From assembly GCA_024196135.1 (NCBI GenBank), contig JAMQCK010000449.1, positions 1 to 22,593 of the forward strand: DNA of 22,593 bases, in the 5' to 3' direction. The notes under the pieces are model-generated. The model did no database searches and was not told the DNA's origin. It saw only the letters and a program-made list of their open reading frames with translations. This stretch comes from Pleurotus ostreatus/Saccharomyces cerevisiae fusant. Taxonomy: Eukaryota > Opisthokonta. Positions 9,252-21,285 of the stretch are shown in pieces (position 1 is the stretch's first letter; each line of letters opens with the position of its first letter). Position numbers and translations under genes: made by a program.

Positions 9252-9439
9252 CCTCGTCCCTCAAGTGGAGGGCTCCGAATAACGCTGCATAGATACACAC
9301 TACGCAACTTACAATAATACAGACCTAATTTCTCCGAGATATAACGCCTTGAATACACTCAGAAGCCTGCGCCCCCAATTTCCGAAGCACTTCGTCCCTA
9401 GAGCGATTCGGATAAGTTTCCTTTGACGATGTTACGACA
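9252..9439. terminator. Convergent 3' ends of STE14 and the DUF6593-like gene
   Basis: About 190 bp lie between two stop codons that face each other. It is AT-richer than the flanking coding sequence (for example ACAATAATACAGACC near 9310). If the minus-strand gene has the extra intron described for it, its last exon would lie in this space. Confidence 0.3.
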
Positions 9440-10031
9440 TCAAAGGACACTCACACTTTGCGCTACGTCCAGCCTACGAATTTCAGAGTACAACAGGGCA
9501 ATCAGGAGGAATGCTAGCTCTGCTGGTGGCATGTCGCGCTCGAGAACAAATTGGGCAGGCTCGTTCTTGCGAAAGAGGTGCGAGCGAAACGAGCGGAAGT
9601 ATGCGATGACGGTCTTGGGTGACGATGGTGATAGGTCCTTGGCCTGCGAATGAGGAATGAGAGGGTAGAGGAAAGAAATGAGCTCGATAATCCAGATTCA
9701 GAGTGCGCAGATGACTTACCGTCCACGCCCCGTCCGCATAGTCAAATTCGTACTCTTTCTTCTCCCACTTCCAAGCTCGCGCAGTGGTCAGCCTTCCATC
9801 AGCATACACCTTGCGCTCGACCTCGCTGATAGGGTGCGTCTCCGCGCCGATGCTGAGGCAGCGATCCGGCCAGTTGATGGACGCAGACAAGGCGGAGGTA
9901 ACAAGCGTCGTCTGCTTGCGAATGCGCCCATTGTTGGTGTTGATGTGGATCGTATAGTCGGCGTCGCCTCCACCATCGTGGAGGAGTGAGCCGTTAAGGA
10001 TGTCTTCGCCGGCGAAGGTGAGAGTGTGCAT
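9440..10031 (-). CDS. Small basidiomycete DUF6593-like protein
   Basis: Two exons, 10031-9720 and 9643-9440, are joined by a 76-nt GTAAGT..CAG intron in phase 0 and encode 171 aa. The protein starts MHTLTFAGEDILNGSLL and carries a beta-rich core with ASINWPDRCLSIG, RAWKWEKKEYEFDYADGAWT and a hydrophobic C-terminal part, AELAFLLIALLYSEIRR. This pattern (short N-terminal strand, Trp/Tyr-rich core, LLYSE-type tail) resembles the small DUF6593 proteins that are numerous and lineage-restricted in Agaricomycetes. Their function is unknown. No signal peptide is visible. The last codons run through a GTGAGT at 9454-9449. If that is a donor, a 57-nt intron ending CTCTAG would give a different short tail. 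The family call is from memory of the pattern and is tentative. Confidence 0.65.
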
Positions 10032-11185
10032 GTTGATGGGGAGGGTGCGGGGGGGGGAGACATCGCGGAGGACCTCGCCGTCTTATCGAGGGCGGATAGA
10101 GGGTGGGACGGGGTGAGTTGCGCGTATCCGTATGCTCTGCATGTGTGAGAATGAGAGGCAGAAAGAGGGTGGAGTAGAGATGCGGTGCACCATGATGGAA
10201 TGGAATGGGCAGGGATTCCCGGTGGACACGAACCAACAGGTAGATCTTTGCAGCAGCGTTCGAGAAACGCATCTTGCGCACGCTATTGAGAAGCATCATC
10301 GAGAGGAAGCGGTTTGCGACGTCGGTACTGTAAGTTGAGGAGCGTCGATGAAGAAGAGCGTTTCATTATATATTGACGCCGAAGAACATCGCTGCTGAGT
10401 GCCTCGGTGTATGTTTTCGCTGTGTGAGCGGTGAAGGTTGTATATTCGGATGAGATAGCGGATACATCTCCGTGTGAAGTCAACAGGCAAGGTCATCGCG
10501 GGGAAAGCCCTGCGTGTGAGGCAAAAATTCGACTGCTTTGCAGCCCAAGCAGCTTACGTTCCAGCGCGCACTTGTACTGGCGCCAAGACACCCGGTGACC
10601 GAGTGCAGATTTCCCGGATCCACTGTCCCCAACTGCCAGGCTGACAAACTCTAAGGGGAAGGGGAACTACCCGCCTAGGAATGCAGCATCGTCCGGCGAC
10701 AAGTCGAGATCGGTGCGTCCGCGAGGGACACTAGCGCGCTCCTGGTTGGCCGGCCAAGCGTACCGGACGATCCCCCCGTGGGGAGGACGCGGAACGGTGC
10801 TGGTGAAGAGCAAGACGCGACGCGCGCACCGCGTACTTATCGATGTTTGCCACATGGCAGCGTCGGCGCTTCAATGTTTTGTGGCGGGCGGAATGTTTGG
10901 TCCTGCAAAGTACAATTTCAGCTCGGACGGAAGGGGGGATAGAAATCAACCCCATGAGCTCTGCGAGCTCTGTTGTGCTGTGGGAGTAGGGGAAATAAAT
11001 CGCTGGTGATTCTGATTCAGTCACATGACGGTTCAACTTGCTGTCGCGATCACGTGGAATGTCGTCACGTTGGGTTCGGCGCGAGTTCGGTTGCATTTGA
11101 CCTTCATCACTTCAGCTCGGTTCGAGCTGACCATCGCCTTTGGCCGCCTCTCTCCCTGGAAGAACCACTCAAAGCTCATTACACG
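10032..11185. other. Divergent intergenic region between the DUF6593-like gene and the TPX2-like gene
   Basis: This holds the promoters of two genes transcribed away from each other. A TATATAAT stretch on the minus strand near 10365-10375 might serve the left gene, with a long leader. A CACGTG is at 11051-11056, about 130 bp before the TPX2-like start. Open frames of around 100 codons exist on both strands but show no family features. Confidence 0.4.
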
Positions 11186-13909
11186 ATGGCCGATCTCAGC
11201 TCCCGCTACCTTCCCGACGTGTCAGACTCGTATCTGCTCGACGAGAGCTCGATGCAATTGGAAGACGATAGCCCGGATGCCTCATTCGCCTTCCAGATGC
11301 CCGCTGCGCCGGGAAGGCGAGCAGTACCCGCAGACATCACGCAGGATATGTCCTTCGACCTCCCCTCGAGCGGCCATGACAACCTGCTTGACGACGATGG
11401 AGACGACTTCCTCGGCGCGGCGGATCAGACGCTGGGTACGCCCGCGCCACCGACGGCTGCGAGGGCGCTGGGGACCCCAAAGCTTAACTCGACCAAGAAA
11501 CACACACAAACGCCCCGCAAATCCGATGGACCGCTGACTCTCAGCCAGCTCACGCCTCGTGCCCCGAAATGGCTCCCAGATGATGCTAATCGGGAAGAAG
11601 ATGATGATGAATCTTACGAGGAGGAGGAAGAGGTGCGTTGCGATGACTGCATGGTTGTGTCTAAGCTGACGAGGTTCTCGCAGTCCGCACGCCTCCCCGC
11701 TATGAACATGAAGTACGACGACAACCAACCGATCCCATCCGACAGCGCCAGCAATGCCGGCTACTCATTCGACGACACCAGCTTCAATGAAGTGTCCACC
11801 TTTGCCCCCGATGCAGAAAGCACCTTCCTGTCTGATGCCGACATGTCCCTCGACCCGGCAGCAACACGATTACTCGCATATAGTGAACAGTTTGGGTACG
11901 TCGTGTACACCCAGACCTCACAGCTTGGCTGACAATTCGTAGCCTGCACAACACTTTCGCTCCTCCCGCACCTCCACAGTACGATGAGAAAGAGGCGACC
12001 CCGAAGCGGAGTCCACCTCGCAATGACGAGCCACTCACAATCTCGCAACTTTCCCCTCGCAAGGCAACGCCCTCACCTACTAAGAAGACTCCTCGCAAGG
12101 CAAAGACGCCGGCGAAAACTCCCTTCACTACCAGGAAGGCTAAGACACCAGCACCACCATCCGCTACTGCGCCACCACCGCAGGCAACTCCCACTCCCCA
12201 ACCTGCTGAAGCCCTACCCGTCGCAGCGGCTTCACCTGGCCCTGTAACCTCGCCCTCTCCCGCACCCGCGGCGTTACCTGCTCCTGTGGAAGCCTCTTCA
12301 GCGCCACCTCCTCCGACCCCCAAGCCCGTGCGTGCGCCTTCGCCTATGAAGAGGTCCGGCAAACGGCAGTCGACGGCTCGGGAAGAAGAAGAAGAAGACG
12401 ACGACGACGACGAACCGACCACCGCGCCGACAGCCGGCCCCTCGCAAACGACCGGCCTCTCGCAGCCCGCTTTACAGAAAGCACCCGCTGCTACCGAGTC
12501 GAAGCGCCCGGTGAAGCGGGCGAAGATCGAGCCGGTGGTAAAGCGAGGGTTGAACGCGTCGAAGAACGCGCAGAAGAGCTCTCTGAACGAGCGAAGGCGG
12601 GTGCCCTCTGGGCCAGCGGCTCGCGCGCCGGCGACGCGTGCTGTGTCTGGGACAGCGTCCCGTCCGGCATCGGCTGCAGTCCCGCGCGTAACCCGCGCTG
12701 TCTCTGCGGCGGGCACTTTGCAGAACTCGAGGGCGAGGAATCAAGCGGCGGGCGGTAGCAAGCCAGATTCGAAAGCGAGCGCGAAGCCACCATCGCAGGC
12801 TGCGACGACTGGGAAGAGGGAGAACACTCCTGCTATCCAGACGCAGGCGAAGCCGGTCTCGAGGAAGCCACCTTCGACTACACAGGTGCGCGCAAAATCT
12901 GTGCAACCTGCTCAGGAGCCGGTGAAGTCGCAGGCCACGGATGCGGCACGCGCACAGGAGGAAACGCAGGCTGATGCTTCCGCTTCCTCGATGGAGGTCG
13001 CGGCTGATGACGACCCAGTCGATGAGCCTGCAGCGGACGCTGCTCTGAACGCGGATGCGCCAATGGTCGTTGACGAGAAATCGCCGACAACCGACGCCAA
13101 CTCGCATGACATGGACGAGGAGACGCCGCCGGCTCCTGCTCTTCGAGCTCTAAGCCCAATCAATGATGACGCGGAGGACGAGCAGCTACCGTCCGAAGCA
13201 GAGGAACCGCAGTCTCATGAAGCGGTCGGGGAGGCGCCTGCGGCACCGGCAGCTCCGAAGCCTCGGCCTGTGCGCAAGCAGCCAGAGCGCAAGAAGCAGC
13301 CAGAGGTGAAGAAGCCGCCAGCGCCCAAGAAGCCCGAAGTAAAGAAACAAGTTGAGGTCAAGCAACAACCTGAGGTCAAGCGGCGACCTGTGGTCAGGAA
13401 GCATCCCGAAGTCCAGAAGCAATCCGAACCTAAGCCGCCCTTCGACGCATCCTCTTCCTCCGACACCAGCAAGCCCTTCGTCTTCGGTGCTGGCAAGCAG
13501 GCCAAGTTCACCTTGAGCACGTCCTCGGACGCTGGGTCGAGCAGGCTGCACGAGTCGGAAGGCTCTACGCACGCGCGCTCGCTGAGCCGTTCGGCGTTGA
13601 ACATGTCGGTGACTGAGCCGAAGCCCTTCACCTTCCATACGGATATGCGGCTGAGGGAGCGCGAGGCCTTTGATGCGAAGGTGAAGGAGCGGCTGAGGCG
13701 AGAGGAAGAGGAGGAGGCGGAGCGGAAGAGGCAGGCCGAGGAAGAGGCCGAGAAGGAGGTGAGTGGTATCGGTCATGTATGCTGGATCGTTGACTGACAA
13801 AGAGCTTTAGGTTAAGCAACTGCGTAAGCGCATGGTACCACGAGCGCATGAGGTGCCAGAGTGGTACCGTTCTGCTCCCAAGAAGCAGAAGTTAGACGAG
13901 TCCAAGTAG
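11186..13909 (+). CDS. TPX2: TPX2-like spindle assembly protein
   Basis: TPX2-family proteins bind microtubules, promote spindle assembly and, in animals, activate Aurora A. Exons are 11186-11632, 11684-11895, 11943-13758 and 13811-13909, giving 857 aa. The first intron (51 nt, with a CTGAC branch point) contains no stop and would otherwise be read as 17 extra residues. The C-terminus, about residues 779-850, is a TPX2 C-terminal domain: PKPFTFHTDMRLRERE, a Glu/Arg/Lys-rich helix, then RKRMVPRAHEVPEWY. It ends with a basic tail. The N-terminal third is acidic. It carries YSFDDTSFNEVSTF at 176-189, similar to the Aurora-binding motif of animal TPX2. Two copies of PLT[LI]SQL[TS]PR lie at 116-125 and 250-259. 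The middle is low complexity: Pro/Ala/Lys-rich, with an acidic run near 12386 and Lys-Pro-Glu-Val repeats near 13255-13440. The domain call is strong; orthology to animal TPX2 is inferred. Confidence 0.83.
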
Positions 13910-14244
13910 GAGGTGGCCTCGCGATTGGACAGTTGTATAGATTCCCCAAGCCCTCATGTACTCCTTTTTTTCGCGTCTCTGGAAGGCGTCCACGTATATG
14001 AGAGCTTGTTTTCACGCTTAATGTGCCGTCTAAAGGTATCAGGACTTCGGCCCAGCATCGCAAGATGTTGGCAAGTCGAGAGCACGTGTGCGGCCCTTAG
14101 CGCCGGTGTCCGACTTGATCAGCTTGCCTTCACCTGTCGGCACCATTACATCCCTCCGCCTGCACTGAGCGCGTCTGCGACGTCCTCAGCCACACTACAT
14201 GTCATTTTCCGCTTGATACTTTTCTAAACTACAACGCTCTCGCG
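13910..14244 (+). promoter_or_regulatory. Intergenic region upstream of the TBC gene
   Basis: It carries the 3' end of the TPX2-like gene and the promoter of the Rab-GAP gene. A CACGTG is at 14083-14088. Just before the start codon is a T/C-rich stretch (about 14200-14228), a common feature of fungal core promoters. No gene is seen. Confidence 0.35.
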
Positions 14245-16856
14245 ATGGAGACCGCTACTGCGCCGACAACTACTGCTCCTGCTGCTACAGTCGACTCGCC
14301 GCCATCTGCGGACGAAGCGCCAGCCTCGCCAACCTCAGAGGAGTTCAAGTCTCCACGCGAATCCATCAGCAGCAAGCCCGCGTCGCGGAGGAACTCAGTG
14401 CGGAAAAGTCAGAGCTCTGGTACGCCGACTACCGAGACCGTGAAGGACACAGGAGATGTCCTCTCCCTGGAGGAGCTCAAGTCGCCGAGCAAGGCCGACT
14501 TCAGCAAAGACGCGTCTCCGCGGGACTCGATCAGGAACAGCGAGCTCACCGAAGTGACCCTCGAGGGCAGCGAGAGCTCGCACGAGGACTTCTCGCCCGT
14601 CGCGCTCTCGTCCGGGACCAGCGCACGCAGCTCGGTCTCCTCCGCGCAGGTCGCGGGCAACCGGTTCAGCGCGACGTCCCTCACGTCCCCCATCACCCTC
14701 ATTGACTCGAAGCCGAGCTCGCACAAGAAGACGCCGTCTACGACGACTATACTGTCGACGCACAACTTGATCGTAGAGGAAACGACGCGCACGAACCGGA
14801 CAAGCATCGATGGACAACACAGGTTGCAGGAAGAGTTTGAGAAGCTGCAGAAGGACAAGGAGGCAGAGGCGGCGGAGAAGGGCTCTGCGGATGGGATCGA
14901 CTGGAGTGCGTGTATTACGTTCCTGAAAGCGGGTCCCTACTGACCTTACTGCTCAGATTTCTGGGGAGATGTAATGGGGGGTATGGCGATTTCATTCACC
15001 ACTGCATTCCTTTCTGAATACCTTCAGACTACACTCGCTTTGCCGCTGAGCATCCCGAAGAGCTCTCGGCAGCAATAGCGAAGGGCATCCCGAGCTCCCT
15101 GCGAGGCATGATGTGGCAGCTCATGTAATGTGGAGATGCCATTACCCCTACCTTCCGGCTCACCCGCTACTAGGGCCGCGTCAAAAGACCCAGAGCTCGA
15201 GGCCACCTACCTGAAATTGCTGAAGGAGCCGGGCACCCCGCACGAGAAGGCTATCACTCGTGACCTAGGGAGGTTAGCCCGAGCATCGGACAGTGCTGTC
15301 GTCTTGCTGACGCCTGCCGCAGAACATTCCCCCATCATGACTTCTTCACGGACGGAGCAGGCATCGGGCAGGAGAACCTATTCAACGTCCTTAAGGCATA
15401 CTCGCTGTATGTTTTGTCACCGATCTTTATACGCTTTCTGACCGCTTGCGTGGCAGATACGACACGCAGGTGGGATATTGCCAAGGCCTGCCTTTCGTGG
15501 TCGCAATCCTCCTGCTCAACGTATGTCTTTCTTCCCCTCGCGGGTGACGCTTTGCAGACTGATGCGTAGATGCCCGACGAAGAAGCCTTTTGCTTGCTAG
15601 TGCGCTTGATGCACGACTACGGCCTCAGAGGACATTTTTTGCCCGAGATGCCCAAGCTGCAGCTGCGATTAGTATGTCACGATTCCCCTTCGCTCCAGAC
15701 GTGTATTCTGACGGTGGATAGTTCCAGGTTTGCTCAGGTCTCGTGTCTGTAGACGATGAATATTGACGAAACTCAGTTCGATCGACTGATCGAAGAGCTC
15801 CTCCCTGGTACGCTTGGTGATACATTGCATAGGCATAGACGTGTTGCTCACTTGAGCTCAGTGCTACACGTACACTTCTTGCGGCAAGGCGTCAAGTCCA
15901 GCATGTTCTGCTCGCAGTGGTTCCTGACGATGTTCAGCTACCGGTGCGCTGAATACCCCCGTATCCACCTATGCGCTATCGCTAAGCTACCTACAGCTTC
16001 CCCCTCGACGTCGTGTTCCGAATATATGACCACGTCCTAGCCAACGGCATCGAGGCCATTTTCGGCTTCAGCATCGCGCTTTTGCACAAGAACGAGGAGA
16101 CCTTGCTCAAGATGAAGTTCGACGAGATCTTGGGCTTCCTGAATATGAAGCTGTTCGACATCTACAAGGTATGGATCATCCGTCTTCCTTGCTGCCCGGC
16201 ACTCATCATTCCGATCTAGGTCGAGGGCGACGGAGAAGCACCTCCGACGTACAAGGTCGACGAGTTCATCCGAGATGCAGTCTCGTTACGCATCTCATCG
16301 TTCATGTTGGACAACTACGCGCATGAGTACGAAGAGATGATGGTACGTATAGCCGCGATACCAGATCAGCATGATGGTCCTGACGCCCGGATAGCGAGAA
16401 ACGCATAAAAACGCGCTCGAGAAGGACGAACTGCGTAATACGAACCGCGTACTGGCCGCTAAAGTGTATGTGCTACGTGTTGGTAATGGAAAGATGACGT
16501 TGACCTCCTTGCAGGAAGGAGCTTGAGGATAACCTATCACAAATAAGCACGGAGCATATAGAAATATTGGTATGTGGTACCCATGTCTGCTCTGCATAAG
16601 TCTCATGTGTGGGAAGAATGAGCTTGTGAAGCAGCGACTTCGTAACGAAGAAATGGAGGAGCAACTCGTCCGCTACAAGTTGCTGTAAGTGTGCTACTAC
16701 TTTCTGTTGGTTTCGCTCATCGACTTGTGCAGATATGCGGAAGCGATGCACCAGAACGAAGACGCAGGCTCATCGCACCGACTATCGCAAGCTACGACGA
16801 ATAGCGCACACCGAGGGAGCAATAGAGGCAGCAGTAACAGAGGAAGTACGACATGA
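14245..16856 (+). CDS. GYP5: TBC-domain Rab GTPase-activating protein, Gyp5-like
   Basis: It should stimulate GTP hydrolysis by a Rab of the secretory route, acting in the cytosol on Golgi-to-surface vesicles. Exons are 14245-14905, 14957-14980, 15028-15124, 15174-15272, 15323-15406, 15457-15520, 15570-15671, 15722-15727, 15777-15807, 15862-15943, 15997-16168, 16220-16342, 16395-16465, 16515-16569, 16617-16684 and 16733-16856, giving 620 aa. Residues 1-215 are Ser/Thr-rich and disordered. The TBC domain spans about 250-450. It shows both catalytic fingers: ITRDLGR with Arg294 (IxxDxxR) and GYCQG with Gln331. Further family runs are HHDFF, GQENLFNVLKAYSLYD, MFCSQWFLTMF and VVFRIYDHVLANG. A C-terminal coiled coil follows (about 516-600). 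This order (disordered head, TBC, coiled coil) matches Gyp5 and its relatives. All sixteen exons close in phase. Confidence 0.9.
15722..15727 (+). other. Six-nucleotide microexon of the TBC gene
   Basis: TTCCAG encodes Phe378-Gln379 between introns of 50 nt (15672-15721) and 49 nt (15728-15776). Both begin GTNTG/GTTTG and end AG, and each has a branch-like CTGAC or TTGAC. Skipping it would leave one 105-nt intron, twice the usual size here, and would delete the two residues before FDRL, a position where the TBC family has an aromatic residue and Gln. Confidence 0.75.
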
Positions 16857-17212
16857 CGGCGATGGCGAGCTCTTTCTTGATTCCTTTCGGCTTGTGGATC
16901 GTGCTCGCTCGCTTAGACATTACACGCATTATGTTATCGCTTTCGTACTGCTCTTATCCGCATCTTCACAGTACTGTAGTCTTAGAAATACACGGCTGGT
17001 CAGCCTGAGCATCTCCAAAAGTTCACGGCGATTGGGCAAGTGAAGAACAAAACCTTCCTTTTGGGGAATGCTTTGTGGGCGCAAACGCGTGACCTCATAT
17101 GATCTAGACGTTCGGGCGACATCGTCGCAACTTCGGAACTCCTCCTACTCCTCCCTAGATACCTCGCAAAAGTCGCCCCCCTTCCATCCCTTTCTTCTGA
17201 CCTTTATCTAGC
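16857..17212 (+). promoter_or_regulatory. HEM2: Upstream region of HEM2
   Basis: The last 75 bases before the HEM2 start are strongly C/T-rich on the plus strand (about 17138-17200), a typical fungal pyrimidine tract near transcription starts. No TATA box or gene is evident. Confidence 0.35.
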
Positions 17213-18417
<1,205 letters not shown>

Positions 18418-19177
18418 AGGGAAACTGTGCCAAATGTAATATCTAGTCGAAACCAAAATCGAGGATGGGTGACCCACGTCACCTTCACCGCTCAGTTCGG
18501 ACTGCGAGGATCGTGCATGTCTAGTGAATCAGTCGGAATGATGTGAATAGCCTTCGACTCTTCGACCCTGGTCTCTCTCGTGGATGAGTGGTCGCTAGCA
18601 AATGAGTGAGTGACAGTCGCCTGTGCTGTGTCAGCGTAAGGATGATCATCCTCATCTAGCGTCCCTAGTCTCGCGCCAGGCCTGCCAAAATGATGATCAT
18701 CAAACGGGTGCTACAGAAACACTCCTTCATGTTCGCCTACATTCTTTCCGACGCATGCAGGGCCCACACCTGTGCTGCCCGTGGTACAGAGTCTTAACGC
18801 CCATCTTTCTACTCAACCTTTAAGGAACCGACGCCTGCACGCTGAGGCTCTGCACCTCAACACCTCGAAGTCCTGTGACCCAGCTAGCGAGTCATTGATT
18901 CCCGATGCCCGAGATACGCCCTTGTTTGAGGGCTTGAGGGTGTTCATGCGCTGGGCGGGAATCTCCCGCGATTTAGCAGGCACTAGAGGAAGGCAGTGCT
19001 CGTTGTTCATAAGTACGCCCCACGCCTTGGCAGACCACACCTATGAGGTCGCAATTGAAACAGGACCGTGTCTACCGGCCCCGCCCTCTACAGCTTTTCG
19101 CTTTCATAAAGGGAGGATGCGCCAATGGTGGTCACTCAACTTGGGCGCTTTGAAGTTTACCGTCGTCCTTCTACCCG
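18418..19177. other. Intergenic region between HEM2 and the peptidase gene
   Basis: About 760 bp with no supportable gene. Two similar stretches containing GATGATCATC occur at about 18640-18651 and 18691-18702. A longer open frame from about 18772 has no family features and overlaps the start of the next gene in a different frame. Confidence 0.4.
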
Positions 19178-21285
19178 ATGTTACGCCTTCATCTCTTGTG
19201 CTTAGCCGCGTCTGTCGCTGTGGTGGCCGCGCTGGAAGCGAAGGTACGTTATGAACGTTGTCGTGCGGTTTGGTCTGACCGGTATACAGCGCGATACCGA
19301 TGGCATCACCTGGTTTTCGTGCAGCGTTCTCGACCCGCTATACGGCGTAGTCGGCCCCGCGCTCAACGCGTCCTGCATGTGTGGCTACCACGAGGTGCCG
19401 CTTGACTATGCAGACGCGTCCGCGGGTACCGCCAGGCTCGCAGTCGGCATCTACCCAGCCACGGCGGAGCGTTGGGGCACGGTCTTCACCAATCCAGGTA
19501 TGCCGCTTCTCACGATCCTTTGTGCCCTCTTAATACATTTTTAGGCGGTCCTGGCTTGTCTGGTATCGAGTTTTTGTTCGAATACGGACTGTATATCAGC
19601 GCAGCGACGGGCGGCCACTACGATGTTGTGTCATGGGACCCGCGAGGATCTCGTGGCCAGACAACGCCGGGAGCGCCAGCCTGCTTCGACAGTCCAGCGG
19701 ACAAGATCGCCTTCTTCAAGGGCACACTCGAGGCGACGGGGATCGACATCAAGGGCAACCTGACTGACTATGGCCAGGTCGACGAGCTGTACTCTCACGT
19801 CAACGAGATGGAGGCGAAGTACGTTGAACTGGGGCAGCGCTGCGCTCAAGGCGAGCAAGGGAAGACCCTGCAGTACCTCGGCACGGCGGCGACTGCGCGA
19901 GATATGGTCTCGCTTGCGGATGTACTTGACTCAGGTGTGGACGAGATCAATTACTGGGGATTCTCATACGGCACGATGCTGGGCTTCACGTTTGTCAATA
20001 GTGAATATTCTCTCGACGATACTGCTCCTAACTGCGCTGACCTGATACCAGTGTTCCCTGACCGCGTTGGCCACGTCATCCTCGATGGCTGCATGGGTGA
20101 GTTCCAACGGACGTCTTTTGCAATTCGATACTGATGTGCACCAGACCCAATACTCTATGCTGATCGCCCTATCACGGAGGTGGGTGTACGAACAGACTCG
20201 CGATGATCCCTTCATTGACCCCTCTTCAGTATCTTCCCAACTTTGTGGTGGGCACCGACGCCACCTTTGCTGGCTTTGCTACTGGGTGTGCGGAGGCGGG
20301 CAAGGGAGGTTGCGCGCTCGTTGTCAAAGGCAACGAAACTGCCGCCGACATCATCAACAGCGTCCAGGGTTTACTTGACGTGAGTGGAAGCTACACGCGT
20401 CAGTACCACCCACTAACTAACTATGTCCAGCTCGCGCACGAGCTCGTGGTTGCTGGCGTCGACATGAGCAAGACACCAACGTCTGCCGAATTCCGCAGTA
20501 TTCTCAACGGCGCCATGTACGCGCCCACTCAGTGGTCCAGTCTCGCCACCGTAATTGCCGTTTATTCCGGAGCGTTACAGCTTCTTGCCGCCAATCAGAC
20601 CGTCCCGCCTGCGCTCGCGCAACTATCGGCCCAGGCCAAGAATGACTTTTCGACGAGTCCGACGTACGGATTGCAGGCCGTTACTTGCGCCGATAGCGTC
20701 GATGCGGGCAATATGACCATGCGCGGCGCGTTCGACGCGATCGTGAATGCTTCGACGAACGTGTCGCCGATGTTTGGCCCGCAGTGGGGGACGGCGGGGG
20801 CTCTGTGCTTCGCTTGGCCGGCGCGCGCGGTGGAGCGGTATACGGGGCCCTGGAACAACAAGCTGAAGAATCCAATTCTCGTCATTGGGAACACGGTATG
20901 TGTTAGATTCTCGAGTCGGTTGAGCACTTATTGATTGAGTCTGCGACCAGTTTGACAATATTACGCCCTTCCAGAATGCGCAACTTATGGCCGACTTGCT
21001 GGGTGATAGCGCAGTTCTTCTCGAGCAGGTCGGCTACGGGCATTCTTCCCTCGCGGAGCAGTCCACTTGTACGATTGGCATCGTTGCTGAATACTTCACG
21101 GATGGCTCGGTGCGTGAACGATACTCTCCAAGTCAGGGAGTTGTTGTCTGACGTACTGTCAGCTTCCGGAGGGCGACGGGACGAAGTGCGACATCGACGA
21201 TAGCGTTGTCCTGTTTCCGAAGTCCAACGTCACGCAGGCCACGGTGAGGCGAAGCATCCTCGCGGCCAAAGGAAGGCAGCTGTAG
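19178..21285 (+). CDS. Secreted TAP-like serine peptidase (alpha/beta hydrolase, S33-type)
   Basis: Members release N-terminal di- or tripeptides from peptides. Exons are 19178-19243, 19290-19497, 19545-20000, 20052-20096, 20145-20179, 20230-20379, 20431-20895, 20951-21109 and 21163-21285, giving 568 aa. Residues 1-20 (LHLLCLAASVAVVAAL) form a signal peptide, so the protein should be secreted. The hydrolase core shows the oxyanion-loop motif NPGGPGLSG and VVSWDPRGSRG. The nucleophile Ser232 is in WGFSYGTMLG, with Asp477 in IGNTFDNITPF and His506 in VGYGHSSLAEQSTC. The Asp and His lie in a TAP-like C-terminal domain. Many Cys residues and several N-glycosylation sequons (such as NMT, NAST, NVT) fit an extracellular enzyme. 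The family is related to actinobacterial tripeptidyl aminopeptidases. All eight introns are 46-55 nt and in phase. The exact substrate cannot be read from sequence. Confidence 0.9.

Noticed and set aside
10713..11096. Overlapping open frames of about 100-120 codons on both strands between two genes
   Set aside because: No conserved motif, no consistent splice sites, and the two strands compete equally. More likely promoter DNA.
12386..12420. GAA/GAC-rich run considered as a microsatellite
   Set aside because: It encodes a mixed Glu/Asp acidic stretch with varied codons within the TPX2-like protein and needs no separate explanation.
11784..12716. 310-codon minus-strand frame with Ser and Gly runs
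   Set aside because: It is antisense to the TPX2-like exon. The serine run is the reverse reading of the Glu/Asp run, and no family features are present.
13186..13800. 204-codon Leu/Arg-rich minus-strand frame
   Set aside because: It is antisense of the Lys/Pro/Glu-rich tract of the TPX2-like protein. The leucine repeats are a shadow.
18772..19254. 160-codon plus-strand frame before the peptidase gene
   Set aside because: It overlaps the peptidase start in another frame and contains no recognisable features.
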